DNA of 64,000 nt from Opitutales bacterium. Lineage in GTDB: Bacteria; Verrucomicrobiota; Verrucomicrobiia; Opitutales; Oceanipulchritudinaceae. The stretch spans positions 1-64,000 of the forward strand of contig JAFIGG010000003.1 in assembly GCA_020831485.1 (NCBI GenBank), in the 5' to 3' direction. Shown one piece after another: positions 1 through 9,045 of this stretch. The translations under genes and the position numbers were made by a program. The number at the start of each line of letters is the position of its first letter. Position 1 is the first letter of the stretch. The notes below the pieces were generated by a model. That model saw only the letters and a list, made by a program, of their open reading frames with translations. It was not told where the DNA came from and made no database searches.

Positions 1-1239
1 AACATTTCCTCCGATACGGGTCACATTAGCCTTAAAGCCGCCAACAACATCAGCCTGGCGGCCGACCGCAGCGTCAGCACGGCCACATCCGGGACGATCA
101 GCCTAACTGCCATCGCTGGCAGCCTGAGCATGCACGGGACCGCCTCAATCACGGCCAGCGAATCCTCGCTGCGTTTGAGCGCTCACGATAACATTACATT
201 GGGCAACCTGACTGCCGCCGATGTATCGGTGCTCTCCAGCGCGGGAGCCATCCTCAACGCTGTTGACTCTAGCAAGAACGTAACTGCGACCAACCTTCGC
301 CTGGAAGCGCACGGCACCATTGGCACCGCCGACCGGCACATTTCCACGGATGTGTCCGAAGCCTCCTATGCTTCCGAAACTTCCGGCATCTTCACCACCG
401 AAGACAACTCTATTACCATCGGCACGGTCACAGTCACCGTTACCGGCTTCAACGCCGATGCTACGACCACCACTGTAACCGACGCCGCACAGTCGGGTCT
501 CAACACCGGAGCCGACGGCAACATCGTACTCGTCTCCAGCGGCGGCACAATCACAGTGGATGAGGCAATCTCCGCCGGTGGCAGTGGCAACATCCTGCTG
601 GATGCCCGTGGTGCTGGCAGCGATCTGACCATCAACCACAACATTTCCTCCGATACGGGTCACATTAGCCTTAAAGCCGCCAACAACATCAGCCTGGCGG
701 CCGACCGCAGCGTCAGCACGGCCACATCCGGGACGATCAGCCTAACTGCCATCGCTGGCAGCCTGAGCATGCACGGGACCGCCTCAATCACGGCCAGCGA
801 ATCCTCGCTGCGTTTGAGCGCTCACGATAACATTACATTGGGCAACCTGACTGCCGCCGATGTATCGGTGCTCTCCAGCGCGGGAGCCATCCTCAACGCT
901 GTTGACTCTAGCAAGAACGTAACTGCGACCAACCTTCGCCTGGAAGCGCACGGCACCATTGGCACCGCCGACCGGCACATTTCCACGGATGTGTCCGAAG
1001 CCTCCTATGCTTCCGAAACTTCCGGCATCTTCACCACCGAAGACAACTCTATTACCATCGGCACGGTCACAGTCACCGTTACCGGCTTCAACGCCGATGC
1101 TACGACCACCACTGTAACCGACGCCGCACAGTCGGGTCTCAACACCGGAGCCGACGGCAACATCGTACTCGTCTCCAGCGGTGGCACAATCACGGTGGAT
1201 CAAGCAATCTCCGCCGGTGGCAGCGGCAACATCCTGCTG
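1..1239 (+). repeat. 639-bp tandem direct repeat (213 aa), two copies, continuing upstream
   Basis: The sequence from base 1 recurs from base 640. I see no difference up to about 542/1181, and then a few substitutions (GGC/GGT, ACA/ACG, GATGAG/GATCAA) before the copies diverge near 600/1239. The unit is a multiple of three and keeps the frame. Because base 1 already lies inside a unit, more copies probably lie upstream. Confidence 0.95.
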
Positions 1240-3423
1240 GATGCTTCGGATGAGTTAACTCTTCAGGGTTCAATCAGCAGTGGCAACGGCCACATTTCGC
1301 TGCTTGCAAGCAATGACATTGTTATGGGCGCATCCACTCTCCTCAGAACGGCCGGCTTCGGCACGGTTGATATCTATTCGAGTGACGGAGGTGTCCGCAT
1401 GGACGATACCGCCCGAATTACGACTCTGAGTGGTTCTCTCCGCATCCACGCAGCTGAAAGCATCTCTCTCGGTGGTCTGCAAAGCGGCAATGCTGTATCG
1501 CTGATCTCAACTACCGGAGGAATTTTCAGCGCCGGTGACACCCATCGCGAAATCCGCGCGCAAGTTCTGCGCATCGAAGCCGCCCAAGGGGTAGGAGTAG
1601 CCGCCACGCAACCGGTTCTGCGGACTCAAGTCTCCTCCATCAGTATTGTGGCAGGCGGCGGCATAAATATTGCGAACAGCAGCAATCTTACCGTCGGAGC
1701 CATTAGTGTCTCGACTCAACGCGTCGGCAATGATGGCGGCAGCACTGTCGTAAGTGATGCGACTCAAAATGGTTTGACCTCTGGTGCCACAGGAATCCAG
1801 CTGCAAGTTAACGGTAGCCTTGCCTTGACTCAGGCAATCAGCAGCCCGGGCCCGGTTACTTTGAATACCACTAGCCATATACGCCACAGTTTTGCCGGCC
1901 CCGTTATCAACAGCAGCGGTCGTGTCTCTTTGCAAACCTCAGGTGGCATAGGTCAAACTGGGCCGGGAGCCATTCATCTAAATGCCGATGAACTCAGCGT
2001 TACTAACACCGGTACTGGCTCGATTTATTTGCGCACCAACGAAAACCTGCGCCTGCTCGGCGCAAGCCTCGAAGGCGCTGGTAGCCTCACTATTCAGCAA
2101 ACCAGTGGTGACTTGACGATCGCCGATGCGGTTCAGGTCGACTCCGGGCATCTGCAAGTCAACACGAGCGGAAACCTCCGCATGGAGAATGCAGCTTTCA
2201 ACACTAGCGGTAACATCGATCTGCTCGCCACAAATGTGGATGCCCGCAGCTCGCCGCTCACCAGCGCGACCGGTGACATCTCGATCCGAGCCGCTTCCGA
2301 CATCAACCTCGATCGCGATTCCGCTCTCAGCGCCCTCAATGGACGGATCCACCTGCGTTCAGGTGCCGACATGAGCCTTGCCAAGGTCTCCACCAATGGC
2401 CTACTCAATATCCAGTCCGGCGGCAATATCACCACCAGTGCCGCTGGCGAAAGCGACCGCGGCCTCACCGCCGGCTCACTGCGCATCTTTGCCGCCGGCT
2501 CGGTCGGCACACCATCCGCTTCAATTCACGCCGATGTGGGCCGTATTGATGTCGAAGCAGGCCAGAATTTGCACTTCAGCCAGGGTGCCGGTATGGAACT
2601 GGGCCGCTATGGTCTGAAAGTCGATACCGCAGTAGGTGAAGAGTTCCGCATCATTGTTGGTGGCGGTGAACTCAGCAGTGCTGGCGGAGCCATCATTGAT
2701 CACGGCGAAGGAACTTTTGTGCTCGCAAGCACCCAAGAGATCATCATCACCACCGTCGTCCGCAGCGAAAACGGCAGCATCCGCATCGAAGCCGAGCGCA
2801 TCCTTTCCGGAGTGGCCGCTGAGCAAGGCCGCATCGAAGCCCTCAGCGGCCGGGTAACTCTTATCGCCCAAGACGGGATTGGTTCGATCAGCGGCGGAGC
2901 CGTCTACATCGATGCTGCCGAGCTCAGCGCGATAACCACCAACGGAACCATCAACATCGAGTCCCTAAGCGCAATCACTGTTGCAGGCGAAGGTGTCATT
3001 GCCGGCAACGGCAGCAACGACCTGCGCCTCATTGTGCAGCACGGCGACCTCAATGTGGCTGCTGATATTCGCCACAACGGTGCCGGGGCTCTCAATGTTC
3101 AGGCCCTCAACGGCGCAATCCTGATGCGCCAGGATGCGCGCATGCTCACCACCAGTGGCAGCATGAACCTGTTTGCCCGCAATGACATAAGACTTTCGCA
3201 GATTCAAAGCATTAGCGGCCAGGTTCGCCTTGAAAGCGTTACCGGCTCGATCCTGCGCCTCAGCAGCTTCACCGAGCCAAACCTGATTGCCACCTCGATA
3301 CCAGTGCTCAAAGCGCTCTCTCTTGTCGACCTCACGGTGCTTGCCGAACAGGTCCAGGTAAATGAAATCGACGTCTTCCGCCGCAGCGCACTCGTTATAA
3401 CTCTTTTCCTGGTATTTGGATGA
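1..3423 (+). CDS. C-terminal part of a large filamentous-haemagglutinin-like beta-helix repeat protein (5' end outside window)
   Basis: The frame is open from base 1 (it reads N-I-S-S-D-T-G-H) to the TGA at 3421-3423, so the ATG at 130 is internal and not the start. At least 1,140 residues are visible. They consist of short strand-turn motifs such as 'GNILLDA', 'GHISLKAANNISL' and 'SLRLSAHDNITLG', rich in Gly, Ser, Thr, Ala and Asn, as in the parallel beta-helices of filamentous-haemagglutinin/TPS-type exoproteins. Two almost identical 213-residue units are followed by a diverged third unit (about 1240-1850) and then by less regular repeats. The C-terminus is odd: a charged 'NEIDVFRR' is followed by the hydrophobic tail 'SALVITLFLVFG'. 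I see no autotransporter barrel and no TpsB partner. A surface or secreted structural role is inferred from fold type only, and no specific function can be assigned. The next gene starts inside its stop codon. Confidence 0.9.
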   Translation, partial: NISSDTGHISLKAANNISLAADRSVSTATSGTISLTAIAGSLSMHGTASITASESSLRLSAHDNITLGNLTAADVSVLSSAGAILNAVDSSKNVTATNLRLEAHGTIGTADRHISTDVSEASYASETSGIFTTEDNSITIGTVTVTVTGFNADATTTTVTDAAQSGLNTGADGNIVLVSSGGTITVDEAISAGGSGNILLDARGAGSDLTINHNISSDTGHISLKAANNISLAADRSVSTATSGTISLTAIAGSLSMHGTASITASESSLRLSAHDNITLGNLTAADVSVLSSAGAILNAVDSSKNVTATNLRLEAHGTIGTADRHISTDVSEASYASETSGIFTTEDNSITIGTVTVTVTGFNADATTTTVTDAAQSGLNTGADGNIVLVSSGGTITVDQAISAGGSGNILLDASDELTLQGSISSGNGHISLLASNDIVMGASTLLRTAGFGTVDIYSSDGGVRMDDTARITTLSGSLRIHAAESISLGGLQSGNAVSLISTTGGIFSAGDTHREIRAQVLRIEAAQGVGVAATQPVLRTQVSSISIVAGGGINIANSSNLTVGAISVSTQRVGNDGGSTVVSDATQNGLTSGATGIQLQVNGSLALTQAISSPGPVTLNTTSHIRHSFAGPVINSSGRVSLQTSGGIGQTGPGAIHLNADELSVTNTGTGSIYLRTNENLRLLGASLEGAGSLTIQQTSGDLTIADAVQVDSGHLQVNTSGNLRMENAAFNTSGNIDLLATNVDARSSPLTSATGDISIRAASDINLDRDSALSALNGRIHLRSGADMSLAKVSTNGLLNIQSGGNITTSAAGESDRGLTAGSLRIFAAGSVGTPSASIHADVGRIDVEAGQNLHFSQGAGMELGRYGLKVDTAVGEEFRIIVGGGELSSAGGAIIDHGEGTFVLASTQEIIITTVVRSENGSIRIEAERILSGVAAEQGRIEALSGRVTLIAQDGIGSISGGAVYIDAAELSAITTNGTINIESLSAITVAGEGVIAGNGSNDLRLIVQHGDLNVAADIRHNGAGALNVQALNGAILMRQDARMLTTSGSMNLFARNDIRLSQIQSISGQVRLESVTGSILRLSSFTEPNLIATSIPVLKALSLVDLTVLAEQVQVNEIDVFRRSALVITLFLVFG

Positions 3424-4577
3424 AACGCTACATGACAGCAAAACTCTGGATACTGCTACTGATCTTCAGTAGCGGGCAGATACTGATGGGCAATCTGCCA
3501 ACCCGTATCCTGGAAGCCGATTGGACCGCCGTTCACGTTCATGGAGATGCCGTTCTGGTCGCTGATAGCGATGGCAACCTGTTGCGCTCCACTGACGGAG
3601 GTATTGTCTTTGAATCCCGCTATCAAGGCACTCCTGAGGATGCCATACACTTTATCTACGGCAGCGGCTCAACCGCGATCGCCGTTGGCGCCGGCGGCTG
3701 GATCCTGCGGTCTGCAGACAACGGTCAATCCTGGTCGGAGGTCGCCGCTGATGCAATACTGGGACAGCTGTCCGCCGTGGTTGGCAATGGCAGTGGTCAC
3801 TGGGTCGCCGCCGGCCAGCACCAAGGCTCTGCCGCAACCCAAGTATCTACTGACGACGGCCTCACCTGGACCCTGCATTCTGTCAGCGGTGTGTATGAGC
3901 TAACCGGCATCACCTGGCATTCCGGCAGCAATCAATTTGTAGCCAGTGGTAGCGATGGATTTTTCAGCGGCAGCGTCCACGCCTCCCCTGAAGGTAGCAG
4001 CTGGAGCAGCATAAATGTTCCTTCAGAGACTTCCGTGCTCAAATTCATCGCCTCCGACGGTTCCAATGGATTGCTGGCTGGGGGGCGCGAAGGTATCTTG
4101 CTGCGTTCTGAAGGCTCTCCAATTAGTTTCTCTGCTGTTGAGGGCTTTCGCCCGAGCGAACATCTGCGCAGCGCCGTATCCACTGGGCAGGGCTCCTGGA
4201 TAATCGGTGGTGATCAGGCGATCCTTATCGAAATCCCGGCCGCCTCCGGGAACGCCCGTCTCCGCTCAAATCCCCTCCCAACTGCCGGTTCTATTGTTTC
4301 CATTGCAAACCGCGGAGGTGAAGAAATTTTACTTGCTGGATCATTCAGCGACTATCCATGGGGTCCACCGCAGCTACAAGCGGAGTTCAATGGCCAGCAA
4401 CTCATCCTTCGCCTGCACAACGCCCGCCTCGGCCGCTCCTACCAGTTGCAAAGTTCGACCAATCTGAGCCAGTGGAGCAACCTAAGCGGCACCACCCGCC
4501 AAGCCACCCAACGCACTCTCGAGTGGACCGTAGCCCCCGATGAAACCAATCGTTTCTTTCGGGTTCTGGTAGATTGA
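3420..4577 (+). CDS. Secreted beta-propeller (BNR/Ycf48-like) protein with Verrucomicrobia-type C-terminal domain
   Basis: This 385-aa protein begins with a signal-peptide-like segment (MKRYMTAK, then a hydrophobic stretch to about residue 22), so it should leave the cytoplasm. Residues of about 30-290 contain repeated blade motifs of the BNR/Ycf48 kind: 'LLRSTDGG', 'ILRSADNGQSWSEV', 'QVSTDDGLTWTLH', 'ASPEGSSWSSI' and 'ILLRSEGS'. The last 60 or so residues contain 'YQLQSSTNLSQWSNL' and end 'NRFFRVLVD', a tail typical of exported proteins in Verrucomicrobia. Its ATG overlaps the TGA of the preceding repeat-protein gene (ATGA), which suggests translational coupling. A binding or assembly role at the surface is possible. 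Sialidase activity is not supported, because no catalytic pattern beyond Asp-box-like turns is visible. Confidence 0.85.
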   Translation: MKRYMTAKLWILLLIFSSGQILMGNLPTRILEADWTAVHVHGDAVLVADSDGNLLRSTDGGIVFESRYQGTPEDAIHFIYGSGSTAIAVGAGGWILRSADNGQSWSEVAADAILGQLSAVVGNGSGHWVAAGQHQGSAATQVSTDDGLTWTLHSVSGVYELTGITWHSGSNQFVASGSDGFFSGSVHASPEGSSWSSINVPSETSVLKFIASDGSNGLLAGGREGILLRSEGSPISFSAVEGFRPSEHLRSAVSTGQGSWIIGGDQAILIEIPAASGNARLRSNPLPTAGSIVSIANRGGEEILLAGSFSDYPWGPPQLQAEFNGQQLILRLHNARLGRSYQLQSSTNLSQWSNLSGTTRQATQRTLEWTVAPDETNRFFRVLVD

Positions 4578-4914
4578 GCGAGAAATCTAGTCGATACCAG
4601 ACTGCTGACAGATTGGCCTCAGCAACAATTATCTTTAAAATCAGATTTACATCGATATCAGGTATTCGGTGCTGTTAGATCGTGGCTTGCGGTAGGGCCC
4701 CAAAGTTTTCTAGTTAAGCTTGTGTGCAGTCTTCGATCTGGTGTCCCTCCGAATGGATCAAACAAGTCATTTCCCGCTTGCGTCGCAGCCAATGACTACC
4801 GTTCGGAAACCATGACCGTATTGAAGTATCAGATTCAAGTCTTGATTTATAGGGTAATACCCGCTTTATCCTAAGTTTTCCCTTAATGATGGGAATTAAA
4901 GCAATCGAACTCTG
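4578..4914 (+). promoter_or_regulatory. 337-bp intergenic region upstream of the export cassette, probable promoter region
   Basis: This is the only non-coding stretch above 300 bp. I find no convincing gene in it. The last 75 bases before the TolC-like gene are AT-rich. They contain a weak sigma70-like pair (TTGATT at 4842-4847 and TATCCT at 4867-4872, spacing 19), a small palindrome GGGTAATACCC at 4852-4862, and an inverted repeat TTCCC/GGGAA at 4878-4882 and 4891-4895. No clear Shine-Dalgarno sequence precedes the ATG at 4915. A promoter here is expected from gene layout, but the exact elements are guesses. Confidence 0.4.
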
Positions 4915-6444
4915 ATGAAACTCTCAAACTTGCTCAAAGCATTCGCTCTATCGTGCGGAATCACTTTGGTGTCTTCGCTGTTTGCGGCACCTGAACAAGA
5001 ACGGCCGGTTGTGCGCTACACACCGCAGCAATTGATTGCGATCGCACTCCGTCAGAACATGGACTTGGAATACCAACGGATTGAAGTGGACATCAAGGAT
5101 GACCAGATATCCGGCGCCTGGGGTGAGTTCGAACCTTCGTTTATGATCAACGCTGGCGTCAACCGCTCAAACAGGGCGCAGAACCAGCGGGAATTTCTCA
5201 GTACCGGACAGGTCGGGCGCATTTACGAAGAAGAAGTGCGTCGTCTGACGATGGGCATTGGGGGTCGCCTTCCATTTGGCACCACCTACGAGGCCACCAC
5301 CGGGGTTCAGCGCTTCGACAATACTTCCAATCGCACCGAGATGTCGATTTACAACCCGGAGTATCAGTCGACAACCGTCATCTCGGTTACCCAACCACTG
5401 CTGCGGAATTTTGGTCGGGACGCCAATATGGCCGCCTTGCGCGTGCTGCAGTCGGAGATGCGTTCAGCTAAGGCACAGACCCGCTCGGCGATCGAACAGG
5501 TCGTGGCGCAGGTACTTTCGGTGGTCTACGAATTGCGCTTTGCAGAGGAAAATATCAAGGTTAAGGAGCAGTCAATTGAGCTGGCTCAGAGTCTTTTGAG
5601 TGAGAACCGCCGTCGGGTTGAAGAGGGGCGCATGTCTCCGATCGATGTCACCCAGGCTGAAGTGCGTCTGGCTGAGGCACGGGAAGAGCTCATTTCCGCC
5701 CGCAATTTCTATGCGACCCGGCAGAGCACCCTGCAGGAGTTGCTTGGTAGGGATTACAATTTCGAAGCCCCCTTTATCCGAGTCGATGGCGTCGACCAGC
5801 TCTCGCTGGAGCAGGCCCTGGACCACGGAGAACTGGCGCGAACCATGATGACGATGAGCCCTATATATGAGTCGATGCAGGAAATGGTCGATGCTGAGGG
5901 TATTCGCGTCGCCTACATGGAAAACCAGCGATACCCGGAAGTTGATTTACAGATGTCCATTGGTTGGAATGGCCTGAGTGATTATTTTACGGGTTCCTAC
6001 AGGGATTATGACAACCGCTCGGAGGCCGATTGGGGAGTGGGGATATCCATTAACGTTCCGCTTGGTAACCGCACTGCCAGAGCACGTGTGAGTGAAGCGA
6101 AACGCCGTCAAACACAGGCGTTGCTGGACGTCAAGCGGACTGAAGTGCAGCTGTTGTCCGCATTGGATACCGCTATCCGCGATGTACGTTCCGGCATCGA
6201 ACGCCGCAAACTGATTCAGGAATCGGTTCGTCTGGCCGAAGCGGCGCTGGTATCCGAAGAGCGTCGCCTGGCGACAGGAATGACGACGAGTTACAACGTG
6301 CTCAATCAGCAGCGCGAGCTAACCCTCGCCCGTACCCGCGCGCTCGCAGCTGACGTCGATGTGCAGCAGGCCTGGGCGCAACTCCTCTTGATCCAGGGCA
6401 GTCTTGCGCCGCGTCTGGGATTTGCCGTAAATGTTTCGAATTAA
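4915..6444 (+). CDS. TolC-family outer-membrane channel protein
   Basis: This 509-aa protein is close to the usual TolC-family length. It has an N-terminal signal peptide (hydrophobic stretch, then 'SSLFAAPEQE' around residues 20-28). The mature part shows the family pattern: 'QQLIAIALRQNMDLEYQRIEV' near residue 40, the strand-rich 'VTQPLLRNFGRD' near 160, then a long alpha-helical coiled-coil with 'VEEGRMSPIDVTQAEVRLAEAREEL' around 238-262. A second half repeats this plan ('ISINVPLGNRTARARVSEAKRR' near 378, then 'ERRLATGMTTSYNVLNQQREL'). TolC proteins form trimeric channels through the outer membrane that accept substrate from periplasmic adaptors. It opens a five-gene run with gaps of 3-14 bases, so it is probably the exit pore for the machinery encoded downstream. 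Confidence 0.93.
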   Translation: MKLSNLLKAFALSCGITLVSSLFAAPEQERPVVRYTPQQLIAIALRQNMDLEYQRIEVDIKDDQISGAWGEFEPSFMINAGVNRSNRAQNQREFLSTGQVGRIYEEEVRRLTMGIGGRLPFGTTYEATTGVQRFDNTSNRTEMSIYNPEYQSTTVISVTQPLLRNFGRDANMAALRVLQSEMRSAKAQTRSAIEQVVAQVLSVVYELRFAEENIKVKEQSIELAQSLLSENRRRVEEGRMSPIDVTQAEVRLAEAREELISARNFYATRQSTLQELLGRDYNFEAPFIRVDGVDQLSLEQALDHGELARTMMTMSPIYESMQEMVDAEGIRVAYMENQRYPEVDLQMSIGWNGLSDYFTGSYRDYDNRSEADWGVGISINVPLGNRTARARVSEAKRRQTQALLDVKRTEVQLLSALDTAIRDVRSGIERRKLIQESVRLAEAALVSEERRLATGMTTSYNVLNQQRELTLARTRALAADVDVQQAWAQLLLIQGSLAPRLGFAVNVSN

Positions 6445-6453
6445 TGCCGGTCT

Positions 6454-7188
6454 ATGCAAAAACTCACTACTCTTTCCCTGCTTGTTGTAATGCTTTCGCC
6501 GCTGTCCTTATGGGCACAGCAGCGTGTCTTTGAAGGATTGGTCGAACCTTTCCGCGAGGTAACGCTCAGCAGTCCGGTTCAAAGTTTTATTGAAGAACAT
6601 TTTGTGCGCGAGGGTGACACCGTTCAGGCGGGCGACCTTTTGTGTCGCCTGTTTTTGCGGATCGAGCAGTTGGAAGTCGAGCGTTCGCGCGGCTTGATTG
6701 AAAAGCGGGAATTTGATTTCCGTGGCTCGCAGAACCTGTTCGCCGACCGTCTGATCAGTGAAGACGAGGCCTTGGCCGCCCGGATTGAGTTGGATCTCGC
6801 GCGCCTCCAGCTGGAAATTGCTGAAGAGAATGTCCGCCTGCGTGAAATTCGTTCTCCGATCGACGGAATTATCGTTGAGCGCATGGTCGAAGACGGTGAA
6901 ACCGTCACCGCCACAGAGCCCATTTTCGTCGTAGTGAACATCGAGCAGATTTACGTCCAGTTCTACGTCCGGGCCGAGGACCTTCGCCATATTCGAGTCG
7001 GTCAGGAAGCCAGTATCCGTTTTCCGGAATTGGACTTGGAGGGAGATATGCCGGGGAAAGTCGAGTTTATTGATCCGCGGGTGGATGCCGCCAGTGGTTT
7101 GCTTCGGGTTCGCGTCTTGATGGACAATCCGGAACAGCGGGTAAAAGCCGGCGTTCGTGCGGTCGTGACATTCTCATCCACAAATTGA
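6454..7188 (+). CDS. Periplasmic adaptor (HlyD/RND membrane-fusion protein family), short form
   Basis: This 244-aa protein has a signal peptide (MQKLTTLSLLVVMLSPLSLWAQ). It then shows the two halves of a lipoyl domain, 'VREGDTVQAGDLLCRL' (about residues 50-65) and 'RSPIDGIIVERMVEDGETV' (about 133-151), separated by a helical hairpin. A beta-barrel region with 'VNIEQIYVQFYVRAEDLRHIRVGQEA' follows. This is the plan of RND/HlyD-type adaptors, but the protein is shorter than many of them. It lies 9 bases after the TolC-like gene and 10 before the GAF-HlyD gene. It most likely links an inner-membrane component to the TolC-like channel. No RND pump gene is present, so its partner is probably one of the next two proteins. 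Confidence 0.9.
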   Translation: MQKLTTLSLLVVMLSPLSLWAQQRVFEGLVEPFREVTLSSPVQSFIEEHFVREGDTVQAGDLLCRLFLRIEQLEVERSRGLIEKREFDFRGSQNLFADRLISEDEALAARIELDLARLQLEIAEENVRLREIRSPIDGIIVERMVEDGETVTATEPIFVVVNIEQIYVQFYVRAEDLRHIRVGQEASIRFPELDLEGDMPGKVEFIDPRVDAASGLLRVRVLMDNPEQRVKAGVRAVVTFSSTN

Positions 7189-7191
7189 GGA
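7187..7191 (+). promoter_or_regulatory. Shine-Dalgarno sequence for the GAF-HlyD gene
   Basis: GAGGA lies 7 bases before the ATG at 7199 and overlaps the stop codon of the preceding adaptor gene. It fixes this start and ties translation of the two genes together. Confidence 0.6.
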
Positions 7192-7198
7192 TTTAGAT

Positions 7199-9031
7199 AT
7201 GAGTACGCACTCCTCCGATATGCCCTCCGAATCCACTGTCCATCTGGTGGATGAGTGCCGTTTTTTCAGCGGGGCTGCCCCTGAGTTCTGGCAGAAATTT
7301 GCCAAGGCCTGCTGTGCCTTATCCAGCGCCCGAAGTGTTCGTATGTTGGTTCAGTTGGGTGATGCCTGGCGTGTGCTTTCGGCTCATCCCGAAGGCAAGC
7401 AACCACCTCTGCCGATGACTGAGGATCGATTCAAGGAATTGCAAAATGCTGCCTTTGAAGATGGATACACTTACACGCAGCTCCCAGGCTTGAAGGGCGG
7501 TTTCCTTTTTCTGGCCGCGTTGCAGACCGAAGAGGGTGGCAATCCGGCGATTGCTGAGTTTCGTCTTGATGACGAGCCGGAAGGCGGTTGGCAGGCCTTG
7601 ATTGGCATTATCCCCTTGATTGTGGATACGCCGCGAATGTATCAGCGCAATCGGCAGATGAAGGCCGCTCAGGAGAAGCTGGATCATTACTCGAAGGCAC
7701 TTGATGTACTCGCGGTCGTGAATAATCAAGTTCGCTTCATTCCCGCAGCTATGGCTCTGGTGAACGAGGTCGCAGGTCGGCTGGGCGCTTCAAGAGCGAC
7801 GCTCGGCTGGTTGGCTGAGCCTTATATCAAGGTCGTTGCGATGAGCGGGACTGAGAAGTTTGAGCGCAAGGTTCAGGCTATTCAGAAATTGGAGACGGCG
7901 ATGGAAGAGTGCCGGGATCAGGACGAGGAACTCGTGGTCCCCGCTTTGCCCGAAAGTGATTCTGTCGTTCGCGACCACAGCCAGTATGTCAAGGACAGTG
8001 GCATTGCCGCGGTCCTGTCGGTTCCGCTGAGAGTGGATGGGGAGGTGGTTGCAGTGATCACTGTTGAGCGTGAGGAGGATGCCTTCGCTATGGAGGATGC
8101 TGCTGGCCTGCGCGTGATTGCGGATCAGACCGCACGTCGCCTGGATGAGTTGAAGCGCTCGGACCGCTGGTTTGGAGCCCGCTGGACTGCGTCTGCACGC
8201 AAGGTCTTTGAAAAGGCACTGGGGCCCACTCACACATGGCTGAAGGTCGGAGCGGTTACCGGAACGCTGTTTTTGGCTTTTGCATTGCTGTTTCCCTACA
8301 CCTATCGCGTGGAATCAACTTTTATCGTGCGTCCAGACAGCCTTGCTCAATTGCCTGTACCTTTTGATGGATACATTGCCGAGGCCCATGTGCGCCCGGG
8401 GGATCTGGTCGAGGAGGGGCAGTTGTTGGTGTTGATGGACCAGGGCGAGTTGTTAGTCAGCGAAGCCTCGGCTCTGGCCGATATCGGCCGCCACCGTGCG
8501 GATGCGGAGGGCGCTGAGGCGAATCGCCGCTTAGCCGATTTTCGGGTGGCCCGGGTTTTGGAAGCACAGGCCCAGGCCAGCCTTGAGTTGGCGCGTCACC
8601 GCCTGAACCGTTCAGAGATTCGCTCGCCATTTGAGGGCGTCGTGATCGAAGGGGATCTGCGTGAGCGTCTCGGGGCACCTGTCAGTCAGGGCGATGTGCT
8701 GCTGCAGGTATCGCGACTTGACGGACTTTACATGAACATCCAGTTGCCGGAGCGCGACATTGATTTGTTGGACGATTCCGGGATGGGGGAGGCCGCGTTT
8801 GCGAGCCGACCGGACCTGCGCTTTCCTTTTAAGATTGAGCGCATTGAGCCGGCGGCCGTTTCCGGTGCGGATGGCAGTCATTTTGTGATTCGCGCTGAAC
8901 TCACTGAAAACGCGGAATGGCTGCGGCCTGGGATGACTGGGATTGCAAAGTTGAACGGCGGCAAGCGGACTCTGGCTTGGCGCGCAACCCACCGCATTGT
9001 GGATTTCTTCCGCATGCGTTTCTGGCTTTGA
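7199..9031 (+). CDS. GAF-domain protein fused to an HlyD-type membrane-fusion domain
   Basis: This is a 610-aa protein. Residues 1-145 form an N-terminal region I do not recognise. Residues of about 165-317 look like a GAF domain ('SKALDVLAVVNNQVRF', '...AAVLSVPLRVDGEVVAVITVEREEDAF', '...ADQTARRLDEL'). A single hydrophobic segment follows at about 347-367 ('VGAVTGTLFLAFALLF'). The rest is HlyD-like: lipoyl halves 'AEAHVRPGDLVEEGQLLVLMD' and 'RSEIRSPFEGVVIEGDL' flank a helical hairpin, followed by a barrel region ('LYMNIQLPERDIDLL', 'LRPGMTGIAKL'). The predicted topology puts the GAF part in the cytoplasm and the adaptor part in the periplasm. HlyD-type adaptors normally have only a short cytoplasmic tail, so a cytoplasmic sensory-type domain is unusual and could gate or couple export. 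No ligand can be predicted. Confidence 0.88.
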   Translation: MSTHSSDMPSESTVHLVDECRFFSGAAPEFWQKFAKACCALSSARSVRMLVQLGDAWRVLSAHPEGKQPPLPMTEDRFKELQNAAFEDGYTYTQLPGLKGGFLFLAALQTEEGGNPAIAEFRLDDEPEGGWQALIGIIPLIVDTPRMYQRNRQMKAAQEKLDHYSKALDVLAVVNNQVRFIPAAMALVNEVAGRLGASRATLGWLAEPYIKVVAMSGTEKFERKVQAIQKLETAMEECRDQDEELVVPALPESDSVVRDHSQYVKDSGIAAVLSVPLRVDGEVVAVITVEREEDAFAMEDAAGLRVIADQTARRLDELKRSDRWFGARWTASARKVFEKALGPTHTWLKVGAVTGTLFLAFALLFPYTYRVESTFIVRPDSLAQLPVPFDGYIAEAHVRPGDLVEEGQLLVLMDQGELLVSEASALADIGRHRADAEGAEANRRLADFRVARVLEAQAQASLELARHRLNRSEIRSPFEGVVIEGDLRERLGAPVSQGDVLLQVSRLDGLYMNIQLPERDIDLLDDSGMGEAAFASRPDLRFPFKIERIEPAAVSGADGSHFVIRAELTENAEWLRPGMTGIAKLNGGKRTLAWRATHRIVDFFRMRFWL

Positions 9032-9045
9032 AATAGGGATGACGG

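Noticed and set aside
130-130. ATG at 130 as start of the haemagglutinin-like gene
   Set aside because: The frame is open back to base 1 and the sequence before 130 is part of the same 213-residue repeat, so the start is upstream of the window.
3420-4577. Sialidase
   Set aside because: The Asp-box-like turns are common to many propellers. I see no catalytic residues pattern or sialidase-specific N-terminal motif.
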